Source of the DNA: an uncultured Marinobacter sp. | GTDB lineage: Bacteria; Pseudomonadota; Gammaproteobacteria; Pseudomonadales; Oleiphilaceae | Length of the DNA: 64,000 bases | Direction of reading: 5' to 3' | Assembly: GCF_946886895.1 (NCBI RefSeq) | Contig: NZ_CAMPJO010000001.1 | Span: 62,001-126,000, forward strand | Shown here: piece after piece, positions 54,919 through 64,000 of the stretch | How the letters are laid out: every line of letters begins with the position of its first letter | How positions within the stretch are numbered: the stretch's first letter is position 1 | The notes under the pieces: model-generated | What the model saw: the letters and a program-made list of their open reading frames with translations, nothing else | What the model was told of the DNA's origin: nothing | The model's database searches: none | Translations under genes and position numbers: made by a program

Positions 54919-56130
54919 TCACCAGACGATCGCAATATCATCCTGCTGGATGTTGGCCTGGGCACCCGGCCGGAGAATCCGGCCATTACTGGAATCCGGG
55001 TACACATTGTTCAGAGTGACCGTCAAGTCGCTGTCCTTGAGTTCAGGGGTGCCAGTGAGTGAGCCGAAGCTGCGGGCACTGCGATACAGGTGCAACTCAT
55101 CCCCCGGCCGCAAACCGGCGGTGGCGCCCGACGCCAGCGTCACCGACTGGCCATCCACCCGGGTTACCCGGGTCATGAACGGCTGGCAGGCCAGAGACGC
55201 TACCACGGCCTCCGTCATCGTCCCGATGATCTCGCCCACCGCCTGCCCGTAGGCGGTTTGCTGAAACCCGGCTGAACCGAACCCCACCGAACTGCCCGCT
55301 GTGGCATTCCAGTCCCCGGCTGTCTCAAATCGCTCCTGATAGACCGGTGAGCCGCTGAAGCCGTCAAACACCATCAGATCCACCGCAAAACGACGACTCT
55401 GGTTGACCGCACCAATGCTACGCTGCATCTGGTCCAGCACCGAGGTACCCCAGGCGGACGGGTCCGCCATCCCCATGTCCCGGATAACCCCGGTCACCAC
55501 AAACTGAACGCCCATCTCCCGGGCCAGTTGCAACACATTGGTCAGTCGGTTGTTTCCCTGCTGAACCGTCGGCGCATTGAGCAGGTCATCGAACAGCCGG
55601 GCTGTTGTGGCGGCGAACACCTGAAGCCCCCCACGTTCCCGGAGTGCCTGCTGCAACTGTTGCGGCAAAATCTCGCCGGCGTCATCAATGCGGCCTACCC
55701 GGGCCTGGTCCGGGTAAAGCACCGGAAAGCCGGTGATCGCAACACGCTTGTTCAGGCCTGCGGCATCGCCAGCACCGCAGCTGGCCTGGTGGTCGGAAAT
55801 ATTCGCCCGGACGGTCACCCGCAGCCGGTTTCCCCGGCGTACCTCATCCACCACCTGCACATTGCGCGCCCGGGCATTGGCGGCCACCCGGGTGCTCGAT
55901 TCGGTCAGCACACCGTTCTCCATGGTATCGCGGGTACTGATCCGGGCCTCGTACTGCAACGCCAGGTCCCGGAGCGCTGCCTTACGGGCTTCGGCCCTGG
56001 CGGTATCCATATCCTCCTGGTGAATCGTGGCGTGGCCCACCCCCTCAAGCACAACCGCCCCGGCGCCGGTGGGCAACACCAGCGCGACCAACAACGCATA
56101 GAGAAGAACCATTCCGGGAAAACGCGTCAT
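54919..56130 (-). CDS. flgT: Flagellar assembly protein T (FlgT)
   Basis: Exported 403-residue protein of the FlgT type, needed in Vibrio to build the H-ring around the basal body. The signal peptide is MTRFPGMVLLYALLVALVLP with cleavage near GAGA-V. The N domain has VLEGVGHATIHQEDMDTARAEARKAAL, the middle domain is an ABC-like fold with KRVAITGFPVLYP and VQFVVTGVIRDM, and the C-terminal domain ends with TPELKDSDLTVTLNNVYPDSS. The start at 56130 has AGGTGA upstream; longer versions from GTG 56142 or TTG 56181 are less likely. Directly follows flgP. Confidence 0.82.
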   Translation of the reverse strand: MTRFPGMVLLYALLVALVLPTGAGAVVLEGVGHATIHQEDMDTARAEARKAALRDLALQYEARISTRDTMENGVLTESSTRVAANARARNVQVVDEVRRGNRLRVTVRANISDHQASCGAGDAAGLNKRVAITGFPVLYPDQARVGRIDDAGEILPQQLQQALRERGGLQVFAATTARLFDDLLNAPTVQQGNNRLTNVLQLAREMGVQFVVTGVIRDMGMADPSAWGTSVLDQMQRSIGAVNQSRRFAVDLMVFDGFSGSPVYQERFETAGDWNATAGSSVGFGSAGFQQTAYGQAVGEIIGTMTEAVVASLACQPFMTRVTRVDGQSVTLASGATAGLRPGDELHLYRSARSFGSLTGTPELKDSDLTVTLNNVYPDSSNGRILRPGAQANIQQDDIAIVW

Positions 56131-56177
56131 AAAACTGTTCACCTGTCTTTCACCGCCCACACCCCGTCGCCGGAGCG

Positions 56178-56708
56178 TCAATCAAGGTAATACAGCGAGT
56201 CAACACCCTTGCTCTGGACGTCGCCGATGCTGTCATTGTCTCGCGGCATGGGAATCGGACACAGGTCCTGCACCTGGTCATGGGCCACATCCGCCACGCA
56301 GGCCCGGAAACGGGGCTCGAGCTTCAGTTCCATCACCGTTTCGATCACGCCGTCACTGTGTTCATTCACCGCCACCATCTTGGCGCCCCGGATATAACTG
56401 TCAACGTAGGTCCGGAAGGTGTCACTACGAAGCACGAAGTCGCTCACCGTCGAGCTGCCATAGATGACGGTTCCGTAGACCCGTTCCGCCAGATTCCGGT
56501 AGGCATCCAGCTGCGAGGCCCGTCTTGCCATCAGGCGCTTGCGGGTATTCAGTCGGTCTTTCGATACGTCTTCGTAGGTACCAAAGCCACTCACCCGTAC
56601 GGTAATCGGCTCAAGGTTGGCCTGCGACGGTTCCTGATGGCTGCCGACGGGTGCACAGGCAACCGACGTCAGCGCCAGCAAGGGAACCACTATCCAGCGA
56701 AGGGTCAT
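56178..56708 (-). CDS. flgP: LPP20-family lipoprotein FlgP
   Basis: A 176-residue outer-membrane lipoprotein with lipobox LTSVACA and an LPP20 domain: ITVRVSGFGTYEDVSKDRLNTRKRLMARRASQLDAYRNLAERVYG. In Vibrio, FlgP and FlgT belong to the accessory flagellar-ring proteins. Start at 56708 is supported by GGAGA upstream and by the lipoprotein signal; a longer frame to 56924 has no such support. The flgP-flgT pair stands alone with no other flagellar gene in the window. Confidence 0.82.
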   Translation of the reverse strand: MTLRWIVVPLLALTSVACAPVGSHQEPSQANLEPITVRVSGFGTYEDVSKDRLNTRKRLMARRASQLDAYRNLAERVYGTVIYGSSTVSDFVLRSDTFRTYVDSYIRGAKMVAVNEHSDGVIETVMELKLEPRFRACVADVAHDQVQDLCPIPMPRDNDSIGDVQSKGVDSLYYLD

Positions 56709-56960
56709 TTTCTCGTCTCCGGAAACATCATGTGCGGTAACACATGAAAAAATCACGCCAGTTTTTATAACCTCTTCTATTCGCAGAACCTTACCCGGAT
56801 TATCCACGCCAATATCGATGCCAGGCGGCAAAATCCTGCCTTCACTTACAGATCCCGAACAAACCGTTACCGGTTCGCTCATGAGCAGCTGCCGGTTCTG
56901 ATCTAACCTTGCCTCAATGTCCATCCACCCCGCTTATCTTTGCTATCTACAGGGCACTAC

Positions 56961-58213
56961 ATGAACCGCAATCGCCTGAATACCCTCACGGTCGCGATCG
57001 GACTGTCGATCACCTCCGCGTCCACTCTGGCCAATCCGCAGGCCTTTATGTCGTCCCGCTCGTTTGCCATGGGCGGCACCGGTGTGGCCAGCGCCCACCC
57101 ATCGGATACGGCGCCACCAACCCGGCCATGATGGCGTCCGCCCATCACGCCTGGTCCGACGATTTCGGCCTGATGCTGCCCTCGGTGAATGCCCGCGTGG
57201 CGGACGATGCGGAAGTGTCCGACCAGGTTGACAGCATTCAGGATACCGTTGATCAGATTGACCAGGCCATTGCCAACAATGACGCTTCCGGTGCCCAGAG
57301 CGGCGCCGGCAAGCTTCGGGACCAGTTGCAGGCCTTCGACCGGGACACCGTGAGAGCGAACGCCAGCCTGGGCCTGGCCATGGCATTTCCGTCGTCGTCC
57401 GTGTCGGTCGGCGTATTCGCCAACGGCAACCTCATCGTCACCGCCCGGGGCGAGTATGACCAGGATGACGATGCCGTGTTGGCCGCCATTGAAGCGGGCA
57501 CACTGCCGCCCACGTTCGCGGACAGCCTTGAATCCCGGGGCAAGGTACTGGCCTCCGCCGTCTCAGAGGTGGGCATCAGCTTTGCACGCTCCTTCGACGT
57601 TAACGGCGGCAACACCTTCCAACTGGGCCTATCGCCCAAGTACGTCAACCTGCGAACCTTTCAGTACACCGAAACCGTATCGGGGTTCGAAGACGACAAT
57701 TTTGACAGCGACGAGTACCAGACCGAAAAGAGCGGTTTTAACATCGATCTCGGCGCGGCCTATGCCTTCGGCAGCGATCAGCAGTGGAATGCTGGCCTGG
57801 CGATCAAGAACCTGATCCCTATGGAACTGGACTCGGCTGCCAGCCGGCCCTTTCTGGGCGAACAGGTACGGACGCTGGAGCTCAACCCCATGGCCACCGC
57901 TGCCATCGCCCACCGGGGCGACTACCACGTGATCACGGCGGAACTGGACCTCACTGAAAAAGAAACCTTCGGGTACGAAGACAATACCCAATGGCTGGCA
58001 CTGGGCGCTGAGCTCGACGCCTGGCGCTATGCCCAGCTACGCTTTGGCGTCCGCCAGAACCTGGTCAGCAACGACGACAACGAAGGCATTGAGGAAAAGA
58101 CCCAGTTCACTGCGGGCCTTGGCCTGAACCTGCTTGGTGTAAGAGTCGACATCGGCGCTCTGTTCAGCGATGCCGACCAGGGGGCAGCACTGGAGCTCGG
58201 CACCGCCTTCTGA
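56961..58213 (+). pseudogene. TraF-like/FadL-type outer-membrane protein gene with a frameshift
   Basis: The reading frame from ATG 56961 gives a signal peptide and the conserved start ANPQAFMSSRSFAMGGTGVASAHPS, then runs into a stop at 57129. The rest of the protein continues in another frame from about 57100: YGATNPAMMASAHHAWSDDFGLMLPSVNARV and a long beta-rich tail ending AALELGTAF. One base appears to be missing near 57100-57115. The family is the outer-membrane protein group labelled 'conjugal transfer TraF', which is unrelated to conjugation here. Could be a real pseudogene or a sequence error. Confidence 0.75.
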
Positions 58214-58274
58214 TCCGGAACGGAAAACGGGGTATCATGCCCGGACACATTTCCGGAAAGGATTCAGACATCCC

Positions 58275-59393
58275 ATGCAAACCTATCTGGTCGGTGGCGC
58301 TGTCCGCGATGAACTGCTGGGCCTGGAGGTCAAGGACCGGGACTGGGTGGTGGTCGGCGCCACACCCGGGGATATGCTGGCCCAAGGCTTCAAGCAGGTG
58401 GGTGCGGATTTCCCGGTATTCCTGCATCCGACCACCCGGGAGGAGTACGCCCTGGCAAGAACCGAGCGCAAAAGCGGCCGGGGCTACCACGGCTTTCAGG
58501 TGTACAGCGCGCCCGACGTTACCCTGGAGGACGACCTTCGCCGCCGCGACCTGACCATCAACGCCATGGCAAAAACCCGGTCGGGCGACCTGGTCGACCC
58601 GTTCAATGGCCGCCAGGACCTTGAGGCACAAGTTCTCAGGCACGTCTCCGACGCCTTTGCCGAAGACCCCCTGCGTATCCTGCGGACCGCCCGCTTTGCC
58701 GCCCGGTTCCATCACCTCGGATTTACGGTGAGCGACGACACCATGACCCTGATGGCGCGCATGGTGTCCGAGGGCGAAGTCGAACATCTGGCACCGGAGC
58801 GAGTCTGGCAGGAAATGCACCGGGCGCTGCATGAAAAGACCCCCACCGTGTTCTTCGAGGTGCTTCGTGAGTGCGGCGCTCTGACTATCCTGATCCCGGA
58901 ATTGACGGGGCCCGAGTTCGAACCGGCCATGGCCGCCCTTGCCTGCGTCCATCAGCACCACGGTGCCACCGAGGCGCGCTTTGCCGGATTGTTGTCCCCG
59001 CTTGCCGAGGCAACCTGCACCGCCAGGGCCAAAGCACTCAAGGCCCCCAACGACTGCCAGTCGCTGGCACGGCTGACCAGTGACTTTATGGCCAGGGTCC
59101 GGGCCCCGCACGCCGGCCAACTCACCGCCGAAACCTTGCTGTTACTGCTGGACAAAGCCGATATCTGGCGTCGCCCCGGGCGCTTCTCGCAACTGCAGGA
59201 CACCCTGCGCTGTGCCCTGCCGCCCACCTCCACTGCCGGCCTGTCGCGACTGGAGAAAGCGGCAGAGGCGGCCACCGGCGTCGATCCCAAAGTACTTCTG
59301 GCCGAGGGCTACCAGGGCAAAGCCCTGGGCCAGGCAATCCGGACCGAGCGCCTGGCACGTATAGAACAGACACTCACACCGACCCGGAACTGA
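58275..59393 (+). CDS. cca: CCA tRNA nucleotidyltransferase
   Basis: Adds or repairs the 3' CCA end of tRNAs, 372 residues. Class II signatures: TYLVGGAVRDELLGL, the catalytic DRDWVVVGATP, LEDDLRRRDLTINAMA, and the RIL-type motif EDPLRILRTARFAARF. The length matches the cca form without a full C-terminal HD domain of E. coli (412). Start at 58275 gives the canonical MQTYLVGG. Confidence 0.94.
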   Translation: MQTYLVGGAVRDELLGLEVKDRDWVVVGATPGDMLAQGFKQVGADFPVFLHPTTREEYALARTERKSGRGYHGFQVYSAPDVTLEDDLRRRDLTINAMAKTRSGDLVDPFNGRQDLEAQVLRHVSDAFAEDPLRILRTARFAARFHHLGFTVSDDTMTLMARMVSEGEVEHLAPERVWQEMHRALHEKTPTVFFEVLRECGALTILIPELTGPEFEPAMAALACVHQHHGATEARFAGLLSPLAEATCTARAKALKAPNDCQSLARLTSDFMARVRAPHAGQLTAETLLLLLDKADIWRRPGRFSQLQDTLRCALPPTSTAGLSRLEKAAEAATGVDPKVLLAEGYQGKALGQAIRTERLARIEQTLTPTRN

Positions 59394-59401
59394 AGGTGCC
59401 T

Positions 59402-60157
59402 ATGTCCGCTGCTACCCCCCCTGCCCCCGTCGCCCTGATTACCGGCGCTGCCCACCGCCTTGGAGCACGCACCGCCCAGGTCCTCCATCAGCGGGGTTGG
59501 CGGGTGGTCATCCACTACCGCAGTCGGGAGCAGCAGGCCAACACTCTGGCCGGCGACCTGAACCGGCAGCGGGAGAACTCCGCACTCGCCATCCAGGCCG
59601 ATCTGGGCCAGATGGGCGAGATCCGACGCCTCGGCGAGGAAGCGACGGCTCAGTGGGGTCGACTCGACGGCCTGATCAACAATGCCTCGGTGTTTTATCC
59701 GACTCCGACACCGGAAGCCCGCGAGGACGACTGGAACACCATCCTCAACACCAACCTGAAAGCGCCTTTCTTCCTGCTCCAGACTTGTCTGCCGGCGCTC
59801 CGGGCCGCCCGCGGCAGCGTGGTCAACATGATCGATATCTACAGCGAACGGCCGTTGCCCGACCACCCACTTTACTGCGCCAGCAAGGCCGGTCTCGCGG
59901 CACTTACCCGGTCCTGGGCGAAAGACCTGGCGCCAGACATCCGGGTGAACGGCGTCTCCCCGGGCGCCATCCTCTGGCCGGAGGGCGGCGGTGAAATCGA
60001 CGAGCAGCACCAGCAGACCATCCTCGACAAGACCGCCCTGGCCCGAACCGGCTCTCCCGACGACATCGCCGAAACCATTGCGTTCCTGATCAACGACGCC
60101 CCCTTCATTACCGGCCAGATCCTGCCGGTGGACGGCGGCCGGAGCCTCAACATGTAA
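59402..60157 (+). CDS. Pteridine reductase / FolM-like short-chain dehydrogenase
   Basis: An NADPH-dependent SDR of 251 residues, probably reducing dihydromonapterin or other pterins. The cofactor loop is [16 protein letters not shown], with the Arg characteristic of pteridine reductases in place of the last Gly; the NNAS motif is present and the active-site Tyr-Lys are in [16 protein letters not shown] lies seven bases before ATG 59402; a GTG six bases earlier is an alternative. Eight bases after cca. Confidence 0.83.
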   Translation: MSAATPPAPVALITGAAHRLGARTAQVLHQRGWRVVIHYRSREQQANTLAGDLNRQRENSALAIQADLGQMGEIRRLGEEATAQWGRLDGLINNASVFYPTPTPEAREDDWNTILNTNLKAPFFLLQTCLPALRAARGSVVNMIDIYSERPLPDHPLYCASKAGLAALTRSWAKDLAPDIRVNGVSPGAILWPEGGGEIDEQHQQTILDKTALARTGSPDDIAETIAFLINDAPFITGQILPVDGGRSLNM

Positions 60158-60272
60158 GGCACTGGCGGCTCCTCACTTTGGCCCACCACCGCTTTCCGGC
60201 TACAATGCGGGCAGTTTTCAATCCTGCATGCGCGGCCACGCAGAGCCCGCGCACCCTGAACCGGAGAGAACC

Positions 60273-61451
60273 ATGCGTGATGTCGTCATAGTTGCAGCCA
60301 GGCGTACCGCCATCGGCACCTTTGGGGGCGGCCTGGCCAGCCTCAGGGCCGACCAGTTGGGCTCCGCCGTTATCAAGGCCCTGCTGGAAGAGACCGGGGT
60401 AGCGGGGGACCAGGTTAATGAAGTGGTGCTGGGACAGGTTCTGACCGCCGGTTGCGGCCAGAATCCGGCCCGGCAATCGGCGATCCACGCGGGTATTCCT
60501 GCGTCGGTACCCGCCATGACCATCAACAAGGTGTGTGGTTCCGGCCTCAAGGCCGTCCACATGGCCGTACAAGCCATTCGCTGCGGCGATGCCGAGCTGA
60601 TGATTGCGGGCGGTCAGGAAAGCATGAGCCAGGCGCCCCACGTGCTACCCAACAGCCGCAATGGCCAGCGTATGGGCAACTGGTCCATGGTCGACACCAT
60701 GATCAGCGATGGCCTGTGGGATGCGTTTAACGATTACCACATGGGCATCACCGCCGAGAACATCGTTGAAAAGTATGGCATCAGCCGGGAAGAGCAGGAC
60801 GCCTTTGCCGCCGCCTCCCAGCAGAAAGCCGTCGCCGCCCGTACCGCCGGTTATTTCGATGGTCAGATTGTTCCGGTCTCGATCCCCCAGCGCAAAGGCG
60901 ACCCGATTATTGTTGATCAGGACGAAGGCCCCCGTGACGGCGTTTCTGCCGAGGGGCTCGGCAACCTGCGCCCGGCCTTCAAAAAGGACGGCACCGTCAC
61001 CGCCGGCAACGCCTCGTCACTGAACGATGGCGCGGCCGCGGTCATGGTCTGCAGCGCAGAAAAGGCCCGGGAACTGGGGCTGGCCCCACTGGCGACCATC
61101 AGGGCCCATGCCAACGCCGGTGTCGATCCAACGATCATGGGCACGGGCCCGATTCCCGCCAGCCAGCGTTGCCTGAAGCTCGCCGGCTGGTCTGTTGACG
61201 ATCTCGATCTGGTGGAAGCCAACGAGGCCTTTGCGGCCCAGGCCATTTCCGTTAACCGTGATCTGGGCTGGGATACCCGCAAGGTGAACGTGAACGGCGG
61301 CGCCATTGCCCTGGGCCACCCGATAGGCGCCTCCGGTTGCCGTATCCTGGTGTCCCTGCTCCATGAGATGGTCAGGCGGGATGCCCACAAGGGCCTGGCG
61401 ACCCTGTGTATTGGGGGTGGCATGGGTGTCGCCCTGGCTGTCGAACGTTAA
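60273..61451 (+). CDS. phaA: Acetyl-CoA acetyltransferase (thiolase)
   Basis: Condenses or cleaves acetoacetyl-CoA, 392 residues. Nucleophilic Cys88 in [12 protein letters not shown], catalytic His in [17 protein letters not shown] and second Cys in [12 protein letters not shown]. Used in polyhydroxybutyrate synthesis or in acid degradation; no phaB or phaC gene is adjacent, so the atoB name is equally possible. GGAGAG precedes ATG 60273. Confidence 0.9.
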   Translation: MRDVVIVAARRTAIGTFGGGLASLRADQLGSAVIKALLEETGVAGDQVNEVVLGQVLTAGCGQNPARQSAIHAGIPASVPAMTINKVCGSGLKAVHMAVQAIRCGDAELMIAGGQESMSQAPHVLPNSRNGQRMGNWSMVDTMISDGLWDAFNDYHMGITAENIVEKYGISREEQDAFAAASQQKAVAARTAGYFDGQIVPVSIPQRKGDPIIVDQDEGPRDGVSAEGLGNLRPAFKKDGTVTAGNASSLNDGAAAVMVCSAEKARELGLAPLATIRAHANAGVDPTIMGTGPIPASQRCLKLAGWSVDDLDLVEANEAFAAQAISVNRDLGWDTRKVNVNGGAIALGHPIGASGCRILVSLLHEMVRRDAHKGLATLCIGGGMGVALAVER

Positions 61452-61456
61452 CCCCG

Positions 61457-61921
61457 GTGCTCCACGTGGTGCTGTACGAGCCGGAGATACCGCCGAACAC
61501 CGGTAACATCATCCGGCTTTGCGCCAACACCGGCTGCCAGCTGCATCTGATTGAACCCCTGGGTTTTAGCCTGGAAGACAAACAGATGCGGCGGGCCGGA
61601 CTGGACTACCGCGAGTACGCCAGGGTGAAGGTTCACGAGGATTATCAGAGTTTTCTGGACAGCGAACAGCCCGAACGACTGTTCGGGCTGACCACCAAAG
61701 GCAGTCGCCACTACCACGAGGTTGCCTTTCAGGATGGTGACTTCCTGATGTTCGGCCCGGAAACCCGGGGTTTGCCCGGGCCGGTGCGAGAGCAACTGGC
61801 ACCGGAAAACCGGTTGCGGGTGCCCATGCGCCCGGAGAGCCGGAGCCTGAACCTCTCGAATACCGCTGCGCTGGTGGTTTACGAGGCCTGGCGGCAGTTG
61901 GGGTTCAGCGGCTCCGTATGA
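61457..61921 (+). CDS. trmL: tRNA (cytidine/uridine-34-2'-O)-methyltransferase TrmL
   Basis: SPOUT-class methyltransferase for the wobble base of tRNA-Leu, 154 residues. Motifs: [45 protein letters not shown] and [26 protein letters not shown] with the knot residues. The GTG at 61457 is the likely start, five bases after the thiolase stop, with no clear ribosome site. Convergent with secB. Confidence 0.9.
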   Translation: MLHVVLYEPEIPPNTGNIIRLCANTGCQLHLIEPLGFSLEDKQMRRAGLDYREYARVKVHEDYQSFLDSEQPERLFGLTTKGSRHYHEVAFQDGDFLMFGPETRGLPGPVREQLAPENRLRVPMRPESRSLNLSNTAALVVYEAWRQLGFSGSV

Positions 61922-61928
61922 AATTGCC

Positions 61929-62432
61929 TCAGTGGGTCTGCTGCTCTTCCTTCGCCTCGCCGGCGGCTTCTTCCTGTTTGCGCTTCAGGGCCTGGGCGTA
62001 GATGGCGTCAAAATTCACCGGCGCCAGCATCAGGGCCGGGAAGCTGCCCTTGTTGACGATGCCGTCAATAGCCTCACGGGCATAGGGGAACAGGATCGTG
62101 GGGCAGTAAGCGCCCAGCATCTGGCCAAGCTGAGGCCCTTCGATGCCGGATACCAGAAACACACCCGCCTGCTGAATTTCCACGAGGTAAGCCACCTTCT
62201 CGCCTACCTTGGCGGTGACCGTCAGTGACAACACCACTTCGTACTGGTTGTCGGTCACCTTGTTGTGGGCGGTGTTCAGGTCCAGATTGACCTGCGGCTT
62301 CCACTGCTCCTGAAACACCAGCGGTGAATTCGGAGACTCGAAAGACAGGTCCTTCACGTAAATGCGCTGAAGGGCAAACTGGGGTTGGTTCTGGTTATCA
62401 CTGCCTGCAGCGGATTGCTGATTCTCAGCCAT
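61929..62432 (-). CDS. secB: Protein-export chaperone SecB
   Basis: Tetrameric cytoplasmic chaperone that delivers precursors to SecA, 167 residues. Conserved: FALQRIYVKDLSFESPNSPLVF, VSLTVTAKVGEKVAYLVEIQQAGVF and GAYCPTILFPYAREAIDGIVNKGSFPALMLAPVNFDAIYAQAL. The gene order trmL-secB ... rhodanese is typical of gammaproteobacteria, although the grxC gene often found between them is absent here. Confidence 0.95.
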   Translation of the reverse strand: MAENQQSAAGSDNQNQPQFALQRIYVKDLSFESPNSPLVFQEQWKPQVNLDLNTAHNKVTDNQYEVVLSLTVTAKVGEKVAYLVEIQQAGVFLVSGIEGPQLGQMLGAYCPTILFPYAREAIDGIVNKGSFPALMLAPVNFDAIYAQALKRKQEEAAGEAKEEQQTH

Positions 62433-62575
62433 GTTCAGTCCTTTCGCTCTCTATTAAGTGGGCCTCGGGGCCATTGTCAGGGTTACGTCTGCCGGCACAG
62501 TGTACTGCCTGGCGTCGCATGCTTATGTGAAACAGTGCGGCAGATCCGTGTTCAGATCAAGTATCGGGCCTGCGA

Positions 62576-62992
62576 CTACTTTTTCACCAGCGGCAGGTTG
62601 CTGGCCCGCCAGTCGCTCACGCCGCCGTCCAGCCGGACCACATTGCCGAATCCCTCCGCCTTCAGTTGCTTGACCGCCATGGCCGAGTGCTGCCCCATCT
62701 TGTCGGCCACAATAATCTGCTTGTCCTTGAACTTGTTCAGCTCGGCCACGCGACTCTTCAGGCTGTTCAGCGGGATATTGATGGACCCGGTAATCCGCCC
62801 CTCTCCGAATTCCTTGCGATCACGGATATCCACCACGACAGCTTCGTCCTTGTTGATCAGGTTGACCGCACCCTGGGACGAGATCTTGGCGCCACCGCGC
62901 CGTGATTCCAGGAAAAGAATGGCGACCAGAAAGGCCACGAACAGCGACACAAGAATGTAGTGGTTAACGACAAATTCAAACAAGCGGTCCAT
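62576..62992 (-). CDS. Membrane-anchored rhodanese-like protein (YibN type), Asp at the Cys position
   Basis: A 138-residue protein with one N-terminal membrane helix (about residues 9-28) and a rhodanese fold (VVVDIRDRKEFGEGRITGSINIPLNSL, then the active loop KQIIVADKMGQHSAMAVKQL). The residue at the catalytic Cys position of the loop is Asp97, so sulfur transfer is not expected; the fold is otherwise intact. Lies between secB and the divergent gpmI, as the YibN gene does in related genomes. Confidence 0.85.
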   Translation of the reverse strand: MDRLFEFVVNHYILVSLFVAFLVAILFLESRRGGAKISSQGAVNLINKDEAVVVDIRDRKEFGEGRITGSINIPLNSLKSRVAELNKFKDKQIIVADKMGQHSAMAVKQLKAEGFGNVVRLDGGVSDWRASNLPLVKK

Positions 62993-63136
62993 GAAACTAC
63001 CCTGAAAAATAATTTGGCAGGATTATACACAGCCTGCCCCGTGGACAGAAGGTGACGACACTGGTGTGAAAGTGCGAAAATAGATAAACTGCCTTTTCGT
63101 TTTAGTAAACTTACTAACATTTTACTTTCGGACTGA

Positions 63137-64000
63137 ATGATGACTGCAACGCGAAAGCCGACTGCACTGATTATCCTGGACGGCTGGGGCCACCGCGACC
63201 CGGCAGACGACAACGCCATCAGCAACGCCAACACCCCATTCTGGGACAAGCTATGGCAGACGCGGCCTCACACGCTTATTAACACGTCTGGCATGTTCGT
63301 GGGACTGCCCCAGGGCCAGATGGGCAACTCGGAAGTCGGGCACATGAATCTGGGCGCCGGCCGGGTGGTTTACCAGAGTCTTACGCGTATCGACAAAGAC
63401 CTGGAAGACGACAAATTTAAGGAAAACAACGTACTTTGTGCAGCCATCGACAAAGCCGTCAGCAGTGGCCGCGCCGTCCACCTGATGGGACTGCTCTCCC
63501 CCGGTGGCGTTCACAGCCATGAGAATCATATCCTGGCAGCTGCGGAACTGGCAGCGTCCCGGGGCGCCAGGGAAGTTTATATTCACGCATTCCTGGATGG
63601 CCGTGACATGCCGCCCCGAAGCGCGAAGCCGTCTCTGGAAAAAGCGGCCGCAAAACTCAAAAGCCTGGGTGTTGGCCGCGTGGCCTCCATTGTGGGCCGC
63701 TATTACGCCATGGACCGCGACAATCGCTGGGACCGCGTTGAGGCCGCCTACAACCTGATGACCCGGGGCGAGGCCGAGTTCACGGCGTCCGATCCCGTCT
63801 CCGGCCTGGAACAGGCGTATGAGCGCGGTGAGAACGACGAGTTTGTCAAACCCACCCGCATTCACGCCGCCGGGGAACCGGAGGGCACCATCAACGATGG
63901 TGACAGTGTGCTGTTCATGAACTTCCGGGCGGACCGTGCCCGGGAAATCACCCGGACCTTTGTCAATCAGGACTTTGACGGCTTCGACCGTCACAAGCAC
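63137..64000 (+). CDS. gpmI: 2,3-bisphosphoglycerate-independent phosphoglycerate mutase, 3' end cut by window edge
   Basis: Mn-dependent mutase interconverting 3- and 2-phosphoglycerate. From the ATG at 63137 (a second ATG follows at once) about 288 codons are visible and open at the window end, a little over half of the usual 510-515. Key residues: [14 protein letters not shown] with the first metal Asp, the catalytic Ser in [20 protein letters not shown], and [28 protein letters not shown] and [16 protein letters not shown] further on. Divergent from the rhodanese-like gene across 144 bp. Confidence 0.95.
   Translation, partial: MMTATRKPTALIILDGWGHRDPADDNAISNANTPFWDKLWQTRPHTLINTSGMFVGLPQGQMGNSEVGHMNLGAGRVVYQSLTRIDKDLEDDKFKENNVLCAAIDKAVSSGRAVHLMGLLSPGGVHSHENHILAAAELAASRGAREVYIHAFLDGRDMPPRSAKPSLEKAAAKLKSLGVGRVASIVGRYYAMDRDNRWDRVEAAYNLMTRGEAEFTASDPVSGLEQAYERGENDEFVKPTRIHAAGEPEGTINDGDSVLFMNFRADRAREITRTFVNQDFDGFDRHKH

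Overview
The window looks like chromosomal DNA of a marine gammaproteobacterium, most likely Marinobacter or a close relative. This rests on family content and gene order recognised by eye: a TRAP-fed malonate cluster, a Pseudomonas-like glucose uptake locus with its GtrS/GltR-type two-component system, a fused nitrate transporter, fabA-fabB, sufBCDSATE, and a cca-to-gpmI housekeeping block. DNA is GC-rich, coding density is high, and neighbouring genes often overlap by a few bases. I saw no rRNA, tRNA, CRISPR array, prophage or intact insertion sequence.

Layout. 1-6.6 kb: malonate utilisation (matB, cut by the window edge, matA, a three-part TRAP transporter, and divergent GntR regulator matR). 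6.6-10.5 kb: a broken Na+/Ca2+-antiporter-type gene, a hemN with an internally deleted C-terminus, and an Fe-S-type photolyase/cryptochrome. 10.5-18.5 kb: glucose-type ABC transporter, LamB-like porin and two-component system. 18.6-21.6 kb: a substrate-binding/Cache-like fusion and a tandem-HAD protein. 21.7-31.7 kb: a copper-handling island (CtaG, Sco, a tiny secreted acidic protein, DUF411 protein, BNR-like protein, cytochrome c, gene remnants, CopB, CopA, CopI and a CopRS-like pair). 31.8-35.3 kb: a second TRAP operon with a MarR-like regulator. 35.8-38.8 kb: CadR-type regulator with a CDF exporter, an AEC transporter and a Crp/Fnr regulator. 38.9-45.8 kb: wrbA, a hemolysin III homologue, narK1-narK2 fusion with an FNR-type box, an EVE protein, SirB2, and nnrS with an NsrR-like box. 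45.8-54.9 kb: fabAB, a short AraC protein and the suf operon with an IscR-type promoter. 54.9-64 kb: flgP-flgT, a frameshifted outer-membrane gene, cca, a pteridine-reductase-like gene, thiolase, trmL, secB, a rhodanese-like gene and gpmI (cut by the edge).

The genes form small self-contained modules: import plus catabolism (malonate, sugar), metal sensing plus export (copper, Cd/Pb/Zn), and nitrate/NO handling with recognisable control sites. I did not find a clearly new multi-gene system. The most unusual signals are the tandem HAD protein with His in both motif I copies, the substrate-binding/Cache-like fusion, several genes keeping both ends but missing the middle (hemN, antiporter, probable copper ATPase), the tiny acidic secreted copper-island protein, and large perfect inverted repeats at operon boundaries.
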